From NCBI RefSeq assembly GCF_001667505.1, contig NZ_LZHZ01000072.1, positions 1 through 55,846 on the forward strand: DNA of 55,846 bases. The letters run 5' to 3'. The notes under the pieces are model-generated. The model searched no databases and was not told where the DNA came from. It saw only the letters and a program-made list of their open reading frames with translations. Position numbers and translations under genes: made by a program. Positions within the stretch are counted from its first letter, which is position 1, and each line of letters opens with the position of its first letter. Positions 15,480 to 23,351 of this stretch are shown piece after piece. The stretch comes from Mycobacterium sp. ACS1612 (GTDB lineage: Bacteria > Actinomycetota > Actinomycetes > Mycobacteriales > Mycobacteriaceae).

Positions 15480-16436
15480 GTGGAAAACGCGTATCGACCC
15501 CGTCGAACCTGTCTTTCGGTGCCGGGCAGCAACCCCAGGATGATCGAAAAGGCGAAGACTCTGCCCGCCGACGAGGTGTTCCTCGATCTGGAAGACGCCG
15601 TCGCGCCCGAGGCGAAGGCCGAGGCGCGGACCCAGGTGGCCGTCGCCCTCGCCGAATCGGGATGGGTGGGCCAACTGCGCGGCGTGCGGGTCAACGATTG
15701 GACGACGCCGTGGACCTACGCCGACATCATCGAGGTGGTCTCGACGGCAGGCGCGTCACTCGACATCGTCGTGCTGCCCAAGGTGACCGACGTGTCGCAC
15801 ATCCACGCTCTCGATCTCCTGCTGACCCAACTCGAGACTACTCACGGACTTCCGGTGGGCCGCATCGGAATTGAGGCACAGATTGAAAACGCGCAGGGGC
15901 TGGCCAACATTGACGCCATCGCGGCGGGGCCCCGCATGCAGGCGCTGATCCTCGGGCCCGCCGACATGGCGGCCAGCCTCAACATGCGCACGCTGGAAGT
16001 CGGTGAGCAGCCGGAAGGTTACGACGTCGGCGACGCGCATCACCATGTGCTGATGCGGATTCTGATCGCGGCCCGCACTCACGGTGTGCTCGCGGTCGAC
16101 GGCCCGTATCTGAAGGTGCGCGACGTCGACGGTTTCCGTCGGGTGGCGGGACGGTCGGCGGCACTGGGATACGACGGCAAGTGGGTGCTGCACCCGGATC
16201 AGATCGCGGCGGGCAACGACGTTTTCAGCCCGCGGCAGAAGGACTACGACCATGCCGAGTTGATCCTCGAGGCCTACGAATGGCATACGTCGCGGGCGGG
16301 CGGGGCCCGCGGAGCGGCGATGCTCGGCGACGAGATGATCGACGAGGCCAGCCGCAAGATGGCGTTGGTGATCGCGGGAAAGGGCCGCGCCGCGGGTATG
16401 CTGCGCACCGCCGAACCGTTCCGGCCGCCGAGCTAA
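15480..16436 (+). CDS. CitE-like CoA-ester lyase (HpcH/HpaI aldolase family; malyl-CoA-type)
   Basis: 318 residues of the citrate-lyase-beta/malyl-CoA-lyase superfamily: LSVPGSNPRMIEKAKTLPADEVFLDLEDAVAP (active-site Arg and metal-binding Glu/Asp), then IGIEAQIENAQGLANIDAIAA with the second metal-binding Glu, and ALILGPADMAASL. The C-terminal DGKWVLHPDQI segment matches the beta-methylmalyl/malyl-CoA lyase group. No citrate-lyase alpha or gamma genes are near, so it is probably a stand-alone lyase or thioesterase acting on (S)-malyl-CoA, citramalyl-CoA or a related ester. GTG 15480 is the only start fitting the family. It interrupts the Rv1232c-Rv1233c order known in M. tuberculosis. Confidence 0.85.
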   Translation: MENAYRPRRTCLSVPGSNPRMIEKAKTLPADEVFLDLEDAVAPEAKAEARTQVAVALAESGWVGQLRGVRVNDWTTPWTYADIIEVVSTAGASLDIVVLPKVTDVSHIHALDLLLTQLETTHGLPVGRIGIEAQIENAQGLANIDAIAAGPRMQALILGPADMAASLNMRTLEVGEQPEGYDVGDAHHHVLMRILIAARTHGVLAVDGPYLKVRDVDGFRRVAGRSAALGYDGKWVLHPDQIAAGNDVFSPRQKDYDHAELILEAYEWHTSRAGGARGAAMLGDEMIDEASRKMALVIAGKGRAAGMLRTAEPFRPPS

Positions 16437-16440
16437 CGCG

Positions 16441-16818
16441 TCACGGCGCCCACTGCCAGCCGCTGGCGTAGAGGCTGATCGACAGCAGCACGTAGAGGAG
16501 CCAACCCACGACGGCGAGGCCGCCGATGATCGTGCCAACCAACGCCAGCACGTAGCCGTCCTGGCCGGTGCGTTTGGTTTCACGCATGGCGACCACGCCC
16601 AGCACCAGGCCGACCATCGACGGCAGCCCGCAGCAGAACAGTCCCGCCAGCGACGTCACCAGCGAGCCGATCGCCTTGCTGTTGATGCCCGGCGGCCTGA
16701 TCGGCCGATACGGGTCGTAGTAACCCGGATAGCCCGGCGGCGGGTACACCGGCGGCGGCAACCCGTAATCCGCCGGATAGTCGACAGGCGGAGTGGGATC
16801 CGGGTCGCTGGCCGTCAT
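16441..16818 (-). CDS. DUF4190-type small membrane protein, copy 1
   Basis: 125 residues. A Pro/Tyr-rich N-terminus (PPVYPPPGYPGYYDPYRP) is followed by two TM helices (about 52-76 and 92-116) with the DUF4190 pattern N-x-x-A-I-x-S-L-V...G-x-x-L-G-x-x-A-M-x-x-x-K-R-T-G-Q-x-G. Function unknown; such proteins are abundant in actinobacteria. It is a paralogue of the next gene (2-bp gap), so the pair probably arose by duplication and is co-transcribed. Ends 4 bases from the convergent CitE-like gene. Confidence 0.78.
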   Translation of the reverse strand: MTASDPDPTPPVDYPADYGLPPPVYPPPGYPGYYDPYRPIRPPGINSKAIGSLVTSLAGLFCCGLPSMVGLVLGVVAMRETKRTGQDGYVLALVGTIIGGLAVVGWLLYVLLSISLYASGWQWAP

Positions 16819-16820
16819 CG

Positions 16821-17513
16821 TCAGCTACTGAACGCCACCACGAAGAAGATGAGGCCGACGACCAGCGACAGCGCTCCGACCGCGATACCGGCGACCGCGA
16901 AGCCGTGGCCCTGTTCCCCTGTCCGCTTGATCTGGTTCAGTGCGACGATGCCCAGTGCGATGCCCGCGATGGAGCCGAGCCAGCATAGGAACCCGACCAG
17001 CGAGGCGACCAGCGACGCGATGGCCATCGGGTTGGTCTTCGGCTGCGGCGGGCCGTAGGGGGAGTACTCGGGTGCCGGATAGCCCATCGGCGGCGGCCCG
17101 TAGCCAGGGGGCGGAGGGGGATAGCCGGGCGCCTGCCCCCCGAACTGCGGTGCGCCGTACTGCGGCGGAGGCGGGTATGACGGAGCGCCGTAGCCGGCGG
17201 GAGTGGGGTAGGGCGGCGGCGGGTAGCCGGGTTGGGCGGCGTCTGGTGCCGGGTACGACGGGGGTTGCGGCGACTCGGCTGGCGGGAAACCCGGGTAGCC
17301 GGGCTGCTGCGGATAGCTGGGCGCTTCGTAGACCGGGGGCGGGCTGTACGCGGGCGGTGGGGTGTAGCCGGATTGTTCGCTCGACTGCTCGCCGGATTGT
17401 TCGCCGGACTGCTCGATCGAGGGTGCCTCGTAGCCGCCGGACGTCGGCTCCGACGCCTCGCCGCTGGAATCGGATGATGCCGTTTGGCCTGCGTCCTCGC
17501 CCGGATTTGTCAT
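16821..17513 (-). CDS. DUF4190-type proline/tyrosine-rich membrane protein, copy 2 (Rv1233c-like)
   Basis: 230 residues. The first 145 are low-complexity, with repeated SGEQS and YPPPP/APSYPQQPGYP units. Two TM helices follow (about 160-185 and 204-228) with the DUF4190 pattern MAIASLVASLVGFLCWLGSIAGIALGIVALNQIKRTGEQGHG. ATG 17513 (MTNPGEDAGQ) is chosen, with AGG 11 bases upstream; the longer frame to 17675 covers the divergent promoter region and lacks a ribosome site. The Pro/Tyr-rich tail might mediate protein contacts at the cytoplasmic face (inference). Corresponds by position to M. tuberculosis Rv1233c. Confidence 0.8.
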   Translation of the reverse strand: MTNPGEDAGQTASSDSSGEASEPTSGGYEAPSIEQSGEQSGEQSSEQSGYTPPPAYSPPPVYEAPSYPQQPGYPGFPPAESPQPPSYPAPDAAQPGYPPPPYPTPAGYGAPSYPPPPQYGAPQFGGQAPGYPPPPPGYGPPPMGYPAPEYSPYGPPQPKTNPMAIASLVASLVGFLCWLGSIAGIALGIVALNQIKRTGEQGHGFAVAGIAVGALSLVVGLIFFVVAFSS

Positions 17514-17620
17514 GCTGATCAACCTAGCGCAAGTACTGGGCACCAACGCGGCCGTCGTAGCGTTGATCCGGATGAGAAACGATACGCAAATCAGGCGCGC
17601 ATAGAGGAGATGGAGCAGCG

Positions 17621-18148
17621 ATGACCAGCCCGTTTCAGCCAGGACAAGCCCCGGGCGCAAAACCGGGCGGTGCAACTGCGGGGCGCGGTGGCCCGGCCCC
17701 GCTGCCCACCCCGCCGAAGGGGTGGCCCATCGGTTCGTACCCGACCTACGCCGAGGCTCAGCGTGCGGTCGACTACCTGTCGGACCAACAATTCCCGGTG
17801 CAGCAGGTGACCATCGTCGGCGTCGACCTGATGCAGGTGGAACGCGTCACCGGCAGGCTGACCTGGCCGAAGGTGCTCGGCGGCGGTGTGCTCACCGGGG
17901 CGTGGCTGGGCCTGTTCATCGGCCTGATCCTCGGCTTTTTCAGCCCCAGCCCGTGGGGCGCGCTGGCCACCGGGCTCGTCGCCGGGGTGTTCTTCGGCCT
18001 GATCACCTCCGCCATCCCGTATGCGATGGCGCGCGGCACAAGAGATTTCAGCTCGACCATGCAGCTCGTCGCCGGTCGCTACGACGTGCTCTGCGATCCG
18101 CAGAACGCCGAGCGCGGCCGGGATCTGCTGGCGCGCTTGACGATCTGA
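17621..18148 (+). CDS. general-stress-protein-17M-like membrane protein (Rv1234-like)
   Basis: 175 residues. After a Pro/Gly-rich start, residues about 35-70 match the general stress protein 17M/YflT-like domain (PIGSYPTYAEAQRAVDYLSDQQFPVQQVTIVGVDLMQVERVTGRLTW). Two TM helices follow (about 85-108 and 112-134), then a C-terminal segment YDVLCDPQNAERGRDLLARL. Function unknown; named for stress-induced Bacillus relatives. ATG 17621 has GGAGATGGAG upstream. Divergent from the DUF4190 pair across 107 bp. A family-B inverted repeat follows 13 bases after its stop. Confidence 0.82.
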   Translation: MTSPFQPGQAPGAKPGGATAGRGGPAPLPTPPKGWPIGSYPTYAEAQRAVDYLSDQQFPVQQVTIVGVDLMQVERVTGRLTWPKVLGGGVLTGAWLGLFIGLILGFFSPSPWGALATGLVAGVFFGLITSAIPYAMARGTRDFSSTMQLVAGRYDVLCDPQNAERGRDLLARLTI

Positions 18149-18161
18149 CCCTCGTTTCGCC

Positions 18162-18222
18162 GCGAGCGACCGCGTCTGCATGTAGACACGCCGGTGGCAG
18201 CTGGCAGTTTGCGGTCGCTCGC
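18162..18222. repeat. interspersed inverted-repeat element, family B copy 1
   Basis: 61 bp bounded by perfect 12-bp arms GCGAGCGACCGC (18162-18173) and GCGGTCGCTCGC (18211-18222). A second element of identical length lies at 27654-27714, with a perfect right arm and degenerate left arm (9 of 12), sharing the internal GACACGC. It lies between the stop of the stress-protein gene and the lpqY promoter, so it may terminate the former. Confidence 0.75.
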
Positions 18223-18304
18223 AATTGCGTAACGGTGTGCGACGCGCGCAGCGAAAGTGTTGCGTATCACGCCTGACTGGCAATACGGTTTGCCCGCGGG
18301 AGAG

Positions 18305-18319
18305 TCCCGTCAGACGGGA
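18305..18319 (+). promoter_or_regulatory. palindrome overlapping the lpqY ribosome-binding site
   Basis: TCCCGTC-A-GACGGGA, a perfect 7+1+7 palindrome. Its right arm supplies most of GGGAG (18316-18320), the Shine-Dalgarno site for GTG 18326. As RNA it can fold as a 6-bp stem with a CAG loop that hides the site; as DNA it could be an operator. Either would control trehalose-importer expression. Confidence 0.5.
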
Positions 18320-18325
18320 GTTTCA

Positions 18326-19726
18326 GTGGTGGGCCCACGGCGGCTAGGTGCTGCGGCATTGGCCGCGTTGACGACTGCGTCGGTGGTATCCGCGTGTGCA
18401 TCCAACGGCGGCGGAACCGTCATCAATTTCTACACCCCGGCTAACGAGATGGCCACGTTCACGGCGGTGGCCAAGCGCTGCAACGAGCAACCCGGCGGAC
18501 GCTTCACCATTCAGCAAATCAGCTTGCCGAAGGGCGCCGACGACCAGCGGTTGCAGTTGGCGCGGCGGCTCACCGGCAACGACAAGACGCTGGACGTGAT
18601 GGCGCTCGACGTGGTGTGGACCGCCGAGTTCGCCGAAGCCGGTTGGGCGTTGCCGCTTTCCGACGATCCTGCGGGCAAGGCCGAGGCCGATGCCAACAAC
18701 GACACGCTGCCCGGGCCGCTTCAGACAGCCACCTGGCAGGACAAGCTCTACGCCGCACCGGTCACGACGAACACCCAATTGCTCTGGTACCGCGCCGATT
18801 TGATGGACGAACCACCGAAGACGTGGGACGACATGGTGGCCGAGGCGGCGCGACTGCACGCGGCGGGCAAGCCGAGTTGGATCGCCGTTCAGGCCAAGCA
18901 GTACGAAGGTCTGGTCGTGTGGTTCAACACCTTGCTGGAAAGCGCTGGCGGTCAAGTGCTTTCCGACGACGGGAAAACCGTCACGCTGACCGACACACCG
19001 GAACACCGCGCCGCCACCGTCAAGGCGCTGCAGATCATGAAGGCCGTTGCTACCGCGCCGGGGGCGGATCCGTCGATCACGCAGACCGACGAGGGAACCG
19101 CCAGGCTCGCGCTCGAACAGGGCAAAGCCGCGCTGGAAGTGAACTGGCCATTCGTCCTGCCGTCGATGCTCGAGAACGCCGTCAAGGGCGGTGTCAGCTT
19201 CCTGCCGCTGGACAAGCAGCCCGACCTGGAGGGCAGCATCAACGACGTCGGGACGTTCTCGCCCACCGATGAGCAGTTCAAATCGGCATACGAGGCCAGC
19301 AAGAAGGTGTTCGGGTTCGCGAACTACCCTGGTGTGCAGCCAGGTCAGCCCGCCAAGGTGACGCTGGGCGGCCTGAATCTCGCGGTCGCCAGGACATCCC
19401 AACACCGCGCGGAAGCGTTCGAAGCAATCCGCTGCCTGCGCGACGTCGACAACCAGCGGTACACCTCGGTGGAGGGTGGCCTGCCGGCGGTACGGGCGTC
19501 GCTGTACGACGACCCCACCTTCCAGGCCAAGTACCCGCAGTACGCGATCATCAAGGAGCAGCTCACCGACGCCGCGGTGCGCCCGGCGACGCCGGTCTAC
19601 CAGGCGGTGTCCACGCGCATCTCGGTCACCCTTGCGCCGATCACCGCCATCGATCCGGAACGCACCGCCGATGACCTGACCACCCAGGTGCAGAAGGCAA
19701 TCGACGGTAAGGGGCTGATCCCATGA
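18326..19726 (+). CDS. lpqY: trehalose ABC importer substrate-binding lipoprotein LpqY
   Basis: 466 residues. Signal peptide with lipobox VSAC; the lipidated Cys is residue 24. The mature part is a family-1 (MalE-like) binding protein. Matches to M. tuberculosis LpqY from memory are long, e.g. TLDVMALDVVWTAEFAEAGW, APVTTNTQLLWYR and KAALEVNWPFV. It binds trehalose released outside the cell during mycolate transfer by the antigen 85 enzymes and delivers it to SugABC for recycling. GTG 18326 (or GTG 18329) has GGGAG just upstream; the annotated-style longer start at 18257 would put the signal sequence too far in. It overlaps sugA by four bases (ATGA). Confidence 0.95.
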   Translation: MVGPRRLGAAALAALTTASVVSACASNGGGTVINFYTPANEMATFTAVAKRCNEQPGGRFTIQQISLPKGADDQRLQLARRLTGNDKTLDVMALDVVWTAEFAEAGWALPLSDDPAGKAEADANNDTLPGPLQTATWQDKLYAAPVTTNTQLLWYRADLMDEPPKTWDDMVAEAARLHAAGKPSWIAVQAKQYEGLVVWFNTLLESAGGQVLSDDGKTVTLTDTPEHRAATVKALQIMKAVATAPGADPSITQTDEGTARLALEQGKAALEVNWPFVLPSMLENAVKGGVSFLPLDKQPDLEGSINDVGTFSPTDEQFKSAYEASKKVFGFANYPGVQPGQPAKVTLGGLNLAVARTSQHRAEAFEAIRCLRDVDNQRYTSVEGGLPAVRASLYDDPTFQAKYPQYAIIKEQLTDAAVRPATPVYQAVSTRISVTLAPITAIDPERTADDLTTQVQKAIDGKGLIP

Positions 19727-20643
19727 CCGCTGTTGCGCCCACGCCCACAGCGCCGAGGATCGGCACCGACGACAAGAAGTCGGAACGGCGACTGGCGTAC
19801 CTGCTGATCGCCCCGGCAGTGCTGCTGATGTTGTTGGTCACCGCATATCCGATCGGATACGCGGTGTGGCTGAGCCTGCAGCGCTACAACCTCGCCACCC
19901 CGGACGACACAGCGTTCGTCGGCCTGGGCAACTACATCACCGTGCTGTCCGACCGGTATTGGTGGACGGCGTTCGTGGTGACCCTGGCGATCACCGTGGT
20001 GTCGGTGGCCATCGAATTCGTGCTCGGTATGGCGCTGGCACTGGTCATGCACCGGACCATCTTCGGTAAAGGCGTGGTTCGCACCGCGATCCTGATCCCG
20101 TACGGCATCGTCACCGTCGCCGCGTCGTACAGCTGGTATTACGCGTGGACGCCTGGCACCGGCTATTTGGCCAATCTGCTGCCGGAGGGCAGCGCGCCGC
20201 TGACCCAACAGATTCCGTCGCTGGCGATCGTGGTGCTGGCCGAGGTGTGGAAGACGACGCCGTTCATGGCGCTGCTGCTGCTCGCCGGATTGGCGCTGGT
20301 GCCGCAGGATCTGCTGAACGCCGCGCAGGTCGACGGCGCGGGTGCCTGGCGGCGGTTGGTCAAAGTGATTCTGCCGCTGATCAAACCGGCCATCCTGGTG
20401 GCGCTGCTGTTCCGCACACTCGACGCGTTCCGGATCTTCGACAACATCTACGTGCTCACCGGCGGCGCCAACGAGACGGGATCGGTGTCGATCCTGGGCT
20501 ACGACAACCTGTTCAAGGCGTTCAACCTGGGTCTCGGGTCGGCAATCAGCGTGCTGATCTTCCTGTCGGTGGCGCTCATCGCGTTCATCTACATCAAGCT
20601 CTTCGGTGCCGCGGCGCCCGGGTCTGAAGAAGAGAGGCGCTGA
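19723..20643 (+). CDS. sugA: trehalose ABC importer permease SugA
   Basis: 306 residues, six TM helices, MalF-type permease. The EAA loop responsible for ATPase contact is at about 195-215 (LNAAQVDGAGAWRRLVKVILPLIKPA). It begins with a cytoplasmic tail (APTPTAPRIGTDDKKSERR) before TM1 (LAYLLIAPAVLLMLLVTAYPIGYAVWLSLQ). Forms the membrane channel with SugB. Coupled to lpqY by a 4-base overlap and to sugB by one base (TGATG), which ensures balanced synthesis of the complex. Confidence 0.95.
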   Translation: MTAVAPTPTAPRIGTDDKKSERRLAYLLIAPAVLLMLLVTAYPIGYAVWLSLQRYNLATPDDTAFVGLGNYITVLSDRYWWTAFVVTLAITVVSVAIEFVLGMALALVMHRTIFGKGVVRTAILIPYGIVTVAASYSWYYAWTPGTGYLANLLPEGSAPLTQQIPSLAIVVLAEVWKTTPFMALLLLAGLALVPQDLLNAAQVDGAGAWRRLVKVILPLIKPAILVALLFRTLDAFRIFDNIYVLTGGANETGSVSILGYDNLFKAFNLGLGSAISVLIFLSVALIAFIYIKLFGAAAPGSEEERR

Positions 20644-21485
20644 TGTCGACGTCTGAACGGGTCGGCGCGGGACGGGCGACGGGCTGGACCGTCGTCAACA
20701 TCCTGGTCGTGGTGTACGCGCTGTTTCCGGTGCTGTGGATCCTCAGCCTGTCGCTCAAGCCGACGTCAACCGTCAAGGACGGCAAGCTGATTCCCACGCA
20801 GATCACCTTCGACAACTACAAGGGCATCTTCCAAGGCGACATCTTCACCTCGGCGCTGACCAACTCGATCGGAATCGGGTTGATCACCACGGTGATCGCG
20901 GTGGTGGTGGGTGGTATGGCCGCCTATGCCGTTGCGCGGCTGTCGTTTCCAGGTAAACGGCTACTGGTCGGGGTGGCGCTGTTGATCGCAATGTTCCCGC
21001 AGATCTCGCTGGTGACGCCGATCTTCAACATGTGGCGCAGCATCGGGCTGTTCGACACCTGGCCCGGCCTGATCATCCCGTACATCACCTTCGCGCTGCC
21101 GCTGGCCATCTATACGTTGTCGGCGTTCTTCCGCGAGATCCCGTGGGATCTGGAGAAGGCCGCGAAGATGGACGGCGCCACGCCGGCCCAGGCGTTCCGG
21201 AAAGTGATTGCGCCACTGGCCGCACCGGGCATCGTCACGGCTGCGATCCTGGTGTTCATTTTCGCGTGGAACGACCTGCTGCTGGCCCTGTCGCTGACGG
21301 CGACCCAGCGGGCGATCACCGCGCCGGTGGCGATCGCCAACTTCACCGGCAGTTCGCAATTCGAGGAGCCGACCGGTTCGATTGCCGCCGGGGCGATGGT
21401 GATCACCATCCCGATCGTTATCTTTGTCCTGATTTTCCAACGACGGATCGTTGCCGGCCTGACGTCCGGTGCGGTGAAGGGATAG
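20643..21485 (+). CDS. sugB: trehalose ABC importer permease SugB
   Basis: 280 residues, six TM helices, MalG-type permease. The EAA motif is near residue 180 (DLEKAAKMDGATPAQAFRKVIAPLAAPGI) and the conserved FAWNDLLLALSLT segment follows. Partner of SugA in the trehalose channel. The first periplasmic segment after TM1 (SLSLKPTSTVKDGKLIPTQITFDNYKGIF) is typical of the subfamily. sugC begins four bases after its stop. Confidence 0.95.
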   Translation: MSTSERVGAGRATGWTVVNILVVVYALFPVLWILSLSLKPTSTVKDGKLIPTQITFDNYKGIFQGDIFTSALTNSIGIGLITTVIAVVVGGMAAYAVARLSFPGKRLLVGVALLIAMFPQISLVTPIFNMWRSIGLFDTWPGLIIPYITFALPLAIYTLSAFFREIPWDLEKAAKMDGATPAQAFRKVIAPLAAPGIVTAAILVFIFAWNDLLLALSLTATQRAITAPVAIANFTGSSQFEEPTGSIAAGAMVITIPIVIFVLIFQRRIVAGLTSGAVKG

Positions 21486-21489
21486 CTTC

Positions 21490-22689
21490 ATGGCCGAAAT
21501 AGTGTTGGACCGGGTGACCAAGAGTTACCCCAACGGCGCGACGGCGGTGAAAGAGTTGTCGATCACCATCGCCGACGGGGAGTTCATCATTCTGGTCGGC
21601 CCGTCCGGTTGCGGAAAGTCCACGACGCTGAACATGATCGCCGGCCTCGAGGACATCTCGTCGGGCGAATTGCGCATCGGCGGCGAGCGGGTCAACGAGA
21701 AGGCGCCGAAGGACCGCGACATCGCGATGGTGTTCCAGTCTTACGCGCTGTATCCGCACATGACGGTCCGGCAGAACATCGCCTTCCCACTGACCCTGGC
21801 GAAGGTGAGCAAGGACGAGATCGCCAGCAAAGTGGACGAGGCCGCGAAAATCCTTGACCTGACCGAGCTTCTGGACCGCAAACCTGCCCAGCTGTCCGGC
21901 GGGCAGCGGCAGCGGGTGGCGATGGGCCGCGCGATCGTGCGTAATCCCAAGGCCTTCCTGATGGACGAGCCGCTGTCGAACCTCGACGCGAAGCTGCGGG
22001 TGCAGATGCGCGCCGAGATCGCGCGGCTGCAGAACCGGTTGGGCACCACCACCGTGTACGTCACCCACGATCAGACCGAGGCGATGACACTGGGGGATCG
22101 GGTGGTGGTCATGCTCGCGGGCGTCGCGCAGCAGATCGGCACGCCGGAGGAGCTGTACAACAACCCGGCCAACCTGTTCGTCGCGGGCTTCATCGGCTCA
22201 CCGGCGATGAACTTCTTCCCGGCCAGCCTCACCGACGTCGGTGTGCGGTTGCCGTTCGGCGAGGTGACGCTCACCCAGGAAGTGCACGACCGGATTGCCA
22301 AACACCCGAAGCCGAACAACGTGATCGTCGGGATCCGGCCCGAACACCTCGAAGACGCCGCGCTGATCGACACCTACGCGCGGATCCGCGCGCTGACCTT
22401 CGGCGTGAAGGTCGACTTCGTCGAGTCGCTGGGCGCCGACAAGTACGTACACTTCAAGACCGAAGGCGCAGGCGCGCAGGCCGCTCAGCTGGCCGAGTTG
22501 GCGGCTGACTCCGGCGTGGCTGAAAACGAGTTCGTCGCACGGGTTTCCACCGAATCGAAGGTGACACCCGGGCAGCCGATGGAGTTGGCGTTCGACACTT
22601 CCAAGATTGTGATCTTCGACGCCGACACCGGCGCGAACCTGATGCTCGAGCCCGAGGGCGGGCAGGAGCAACCCGCGCCCGCCGAGTGA
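21490..22689 (+). CDS. sugC: trehalose ABC importer ATPase SugC
   Basis: 399 residues, MsmK/MalK type. Walker A is GPSGCGKST (37-45), signature LSGGQRQRVAMGRAIVRNP, Walker B FLMDEPLSNLDAKLR, switch His in YVTHDQTEAMTLGDRV. The C-terminal TOBE/OB regulatory domain (about 240-385) contains IVGIRPEHLEDA. It energises LpqY-SugAB. The end overlaps the start of the SUFU-like gene by four bases (GTGA), extending the operon beyond the usual lpqY-sugABC set. Confidence 0.95.
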   Translation: MAEIVLDRVTKSYPNGATAVKELSITIADGEFIILVGPSGCGKSTTLNMIAGLEDISSGELRIGGERVNEKAPKDRDIAMVFQSYALYPHMTVRQNIAFPLTLAKVSKDEIASKVDEAAKILDLTELLDRKPAQLSGGQRQRVAMGRAIVRNPKAFLMDEPLSNLDAKLRVQMRAEIARLQNRLGTTTVYVTHDQTEAMTLGDRVVVMLAGVAQQIGTPEELYNNPANLFVAGFIGSPAMNFFPASLTDVGVRLPFGEVTLTQEVHDRIAKHPKPNNVIVGIRPEHLEDAALIDTYARIRALTFGVKVDFVESLGADKYVHFKTEGAGAQAAQLAELAADSGVAENEFVARVSTESKVTPGQPMELAFDTSKIVIFDADTGANLMLEPEGGQEQPAPAE

Positions 22690-23279
22690 TCGACGTCCTC
22701 GCGAAGGTCCGCTCGCATCTCGGCGAGCACTTCACCCGCGCCGGGATCATCGCCGAACCCGACGAGGCCAGCGTCACGTTCCTCGGCACCGAGCGCATCG
22801 ACGTGCTGCGGTTCGGTCCCGACCACGACGGCGTGAGTCACCATGTGTCCGTAGGCTGTTCGCGCAACCCCATGTTCGATCCGACGGAGATGGTGACCGA
22901 CGCGCTGCACGGTCCGCGAGCCGAGATCGTCGTCGCGTTGCGCGGCCCGTCACCCACGGGACTGGCCCGCTCGATCGCGATCGTGGCCGCCGCGCCCGCC
23001 GTCGAAGGACTGATCCTGGAACCCGACGCGCTGATCGACCTGGAGACGCCGCTGTGGGATGCGGCACCGTTCACCGCATTCTTGTTGAGCCCCAGCGACA
23101 TCGGCGATGTGCCGTTGACCGACCCATTGCCGCCGGTGAAGCTGCTGGCCGCCACGCCGATCACGGCCACCGAAGCCGCCTGGGTGCGTCTGAAGGGTGC
23201 CGACGCGATGCGCGAAGCCTGGACGCAGGACGGCGTCGACGTGCTGGACCCCACCCGGCGGGCCGCGCAGCCGAGCTGA
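22686..23279 (+). CDS. suppressor-of-fused (SUFU)-like domain protein
   Basis: 197 residues, soluble. The segment AGIIAEPDEASVTFLGTERIDVLRFGPDHDGVSHHVSVGCSRNPM resembles the bacterial SUFU/YqcI-like domain, and residues 110-175 (TAFLLSPSDIGDVPLTDPLPPVKLLAATPITATEAAWVRLKGAD) match its second half, in which the protein inspects its surroundings through an 'll.p.pit..E...' loop. In bacteria the domain is known mainly from toxin-immunity clusters; its molecular role is poorly defined. The GTG start lies in the sugC stop (GTGA), so it is translationally coupled to the trehalose importer. In M. tuberculosis corA directly follows sugC (from memory), so this is an extra gene. Family assignment is moderate. 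Confidence 0.65.
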   Translation: MIDVLAKVRSHLGEHFTRAGIIAEPDEASVTFLGTERIDVLRFGPDHDGVSHHVSVGCSRNPMFDPTEMVTDALHGPRAEIVVALRGPSPTGLARSIAIVAAAPAVEGLILEPDALIDLETPLWDAAPFTAFLLSPSDIGDVPLTDPLPPVKLLAATPITATEAAWVRLKGADAMREAWTQDGVDVLDPTRRAAQPS

Positions 23280-23285
23280 CTTGTG

Positions 23286-23348
23286 CGCCGAAACGGCATT
23301 CCAGCACCGAAAGTTCGAGAAGAAGCGTGCTGGAATGCAGTCTCGGCG
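23286..23348. repeat. interspersed palindromic element, family A copy 2 (convergent gap SUFU-like gene/corA)
   Basis: 63 bp, same length and orientation as the copy at 10931. Arms 23286-23307 and 23327-23348 pair at 20 of 22 positions. It fills the 72-bp gap between two convergent stop codons, 6 bases after one and 3 before the other. Likely bidirectional terminator. Confidence 0.85.
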
Positions 23349-23351
23349 AAA

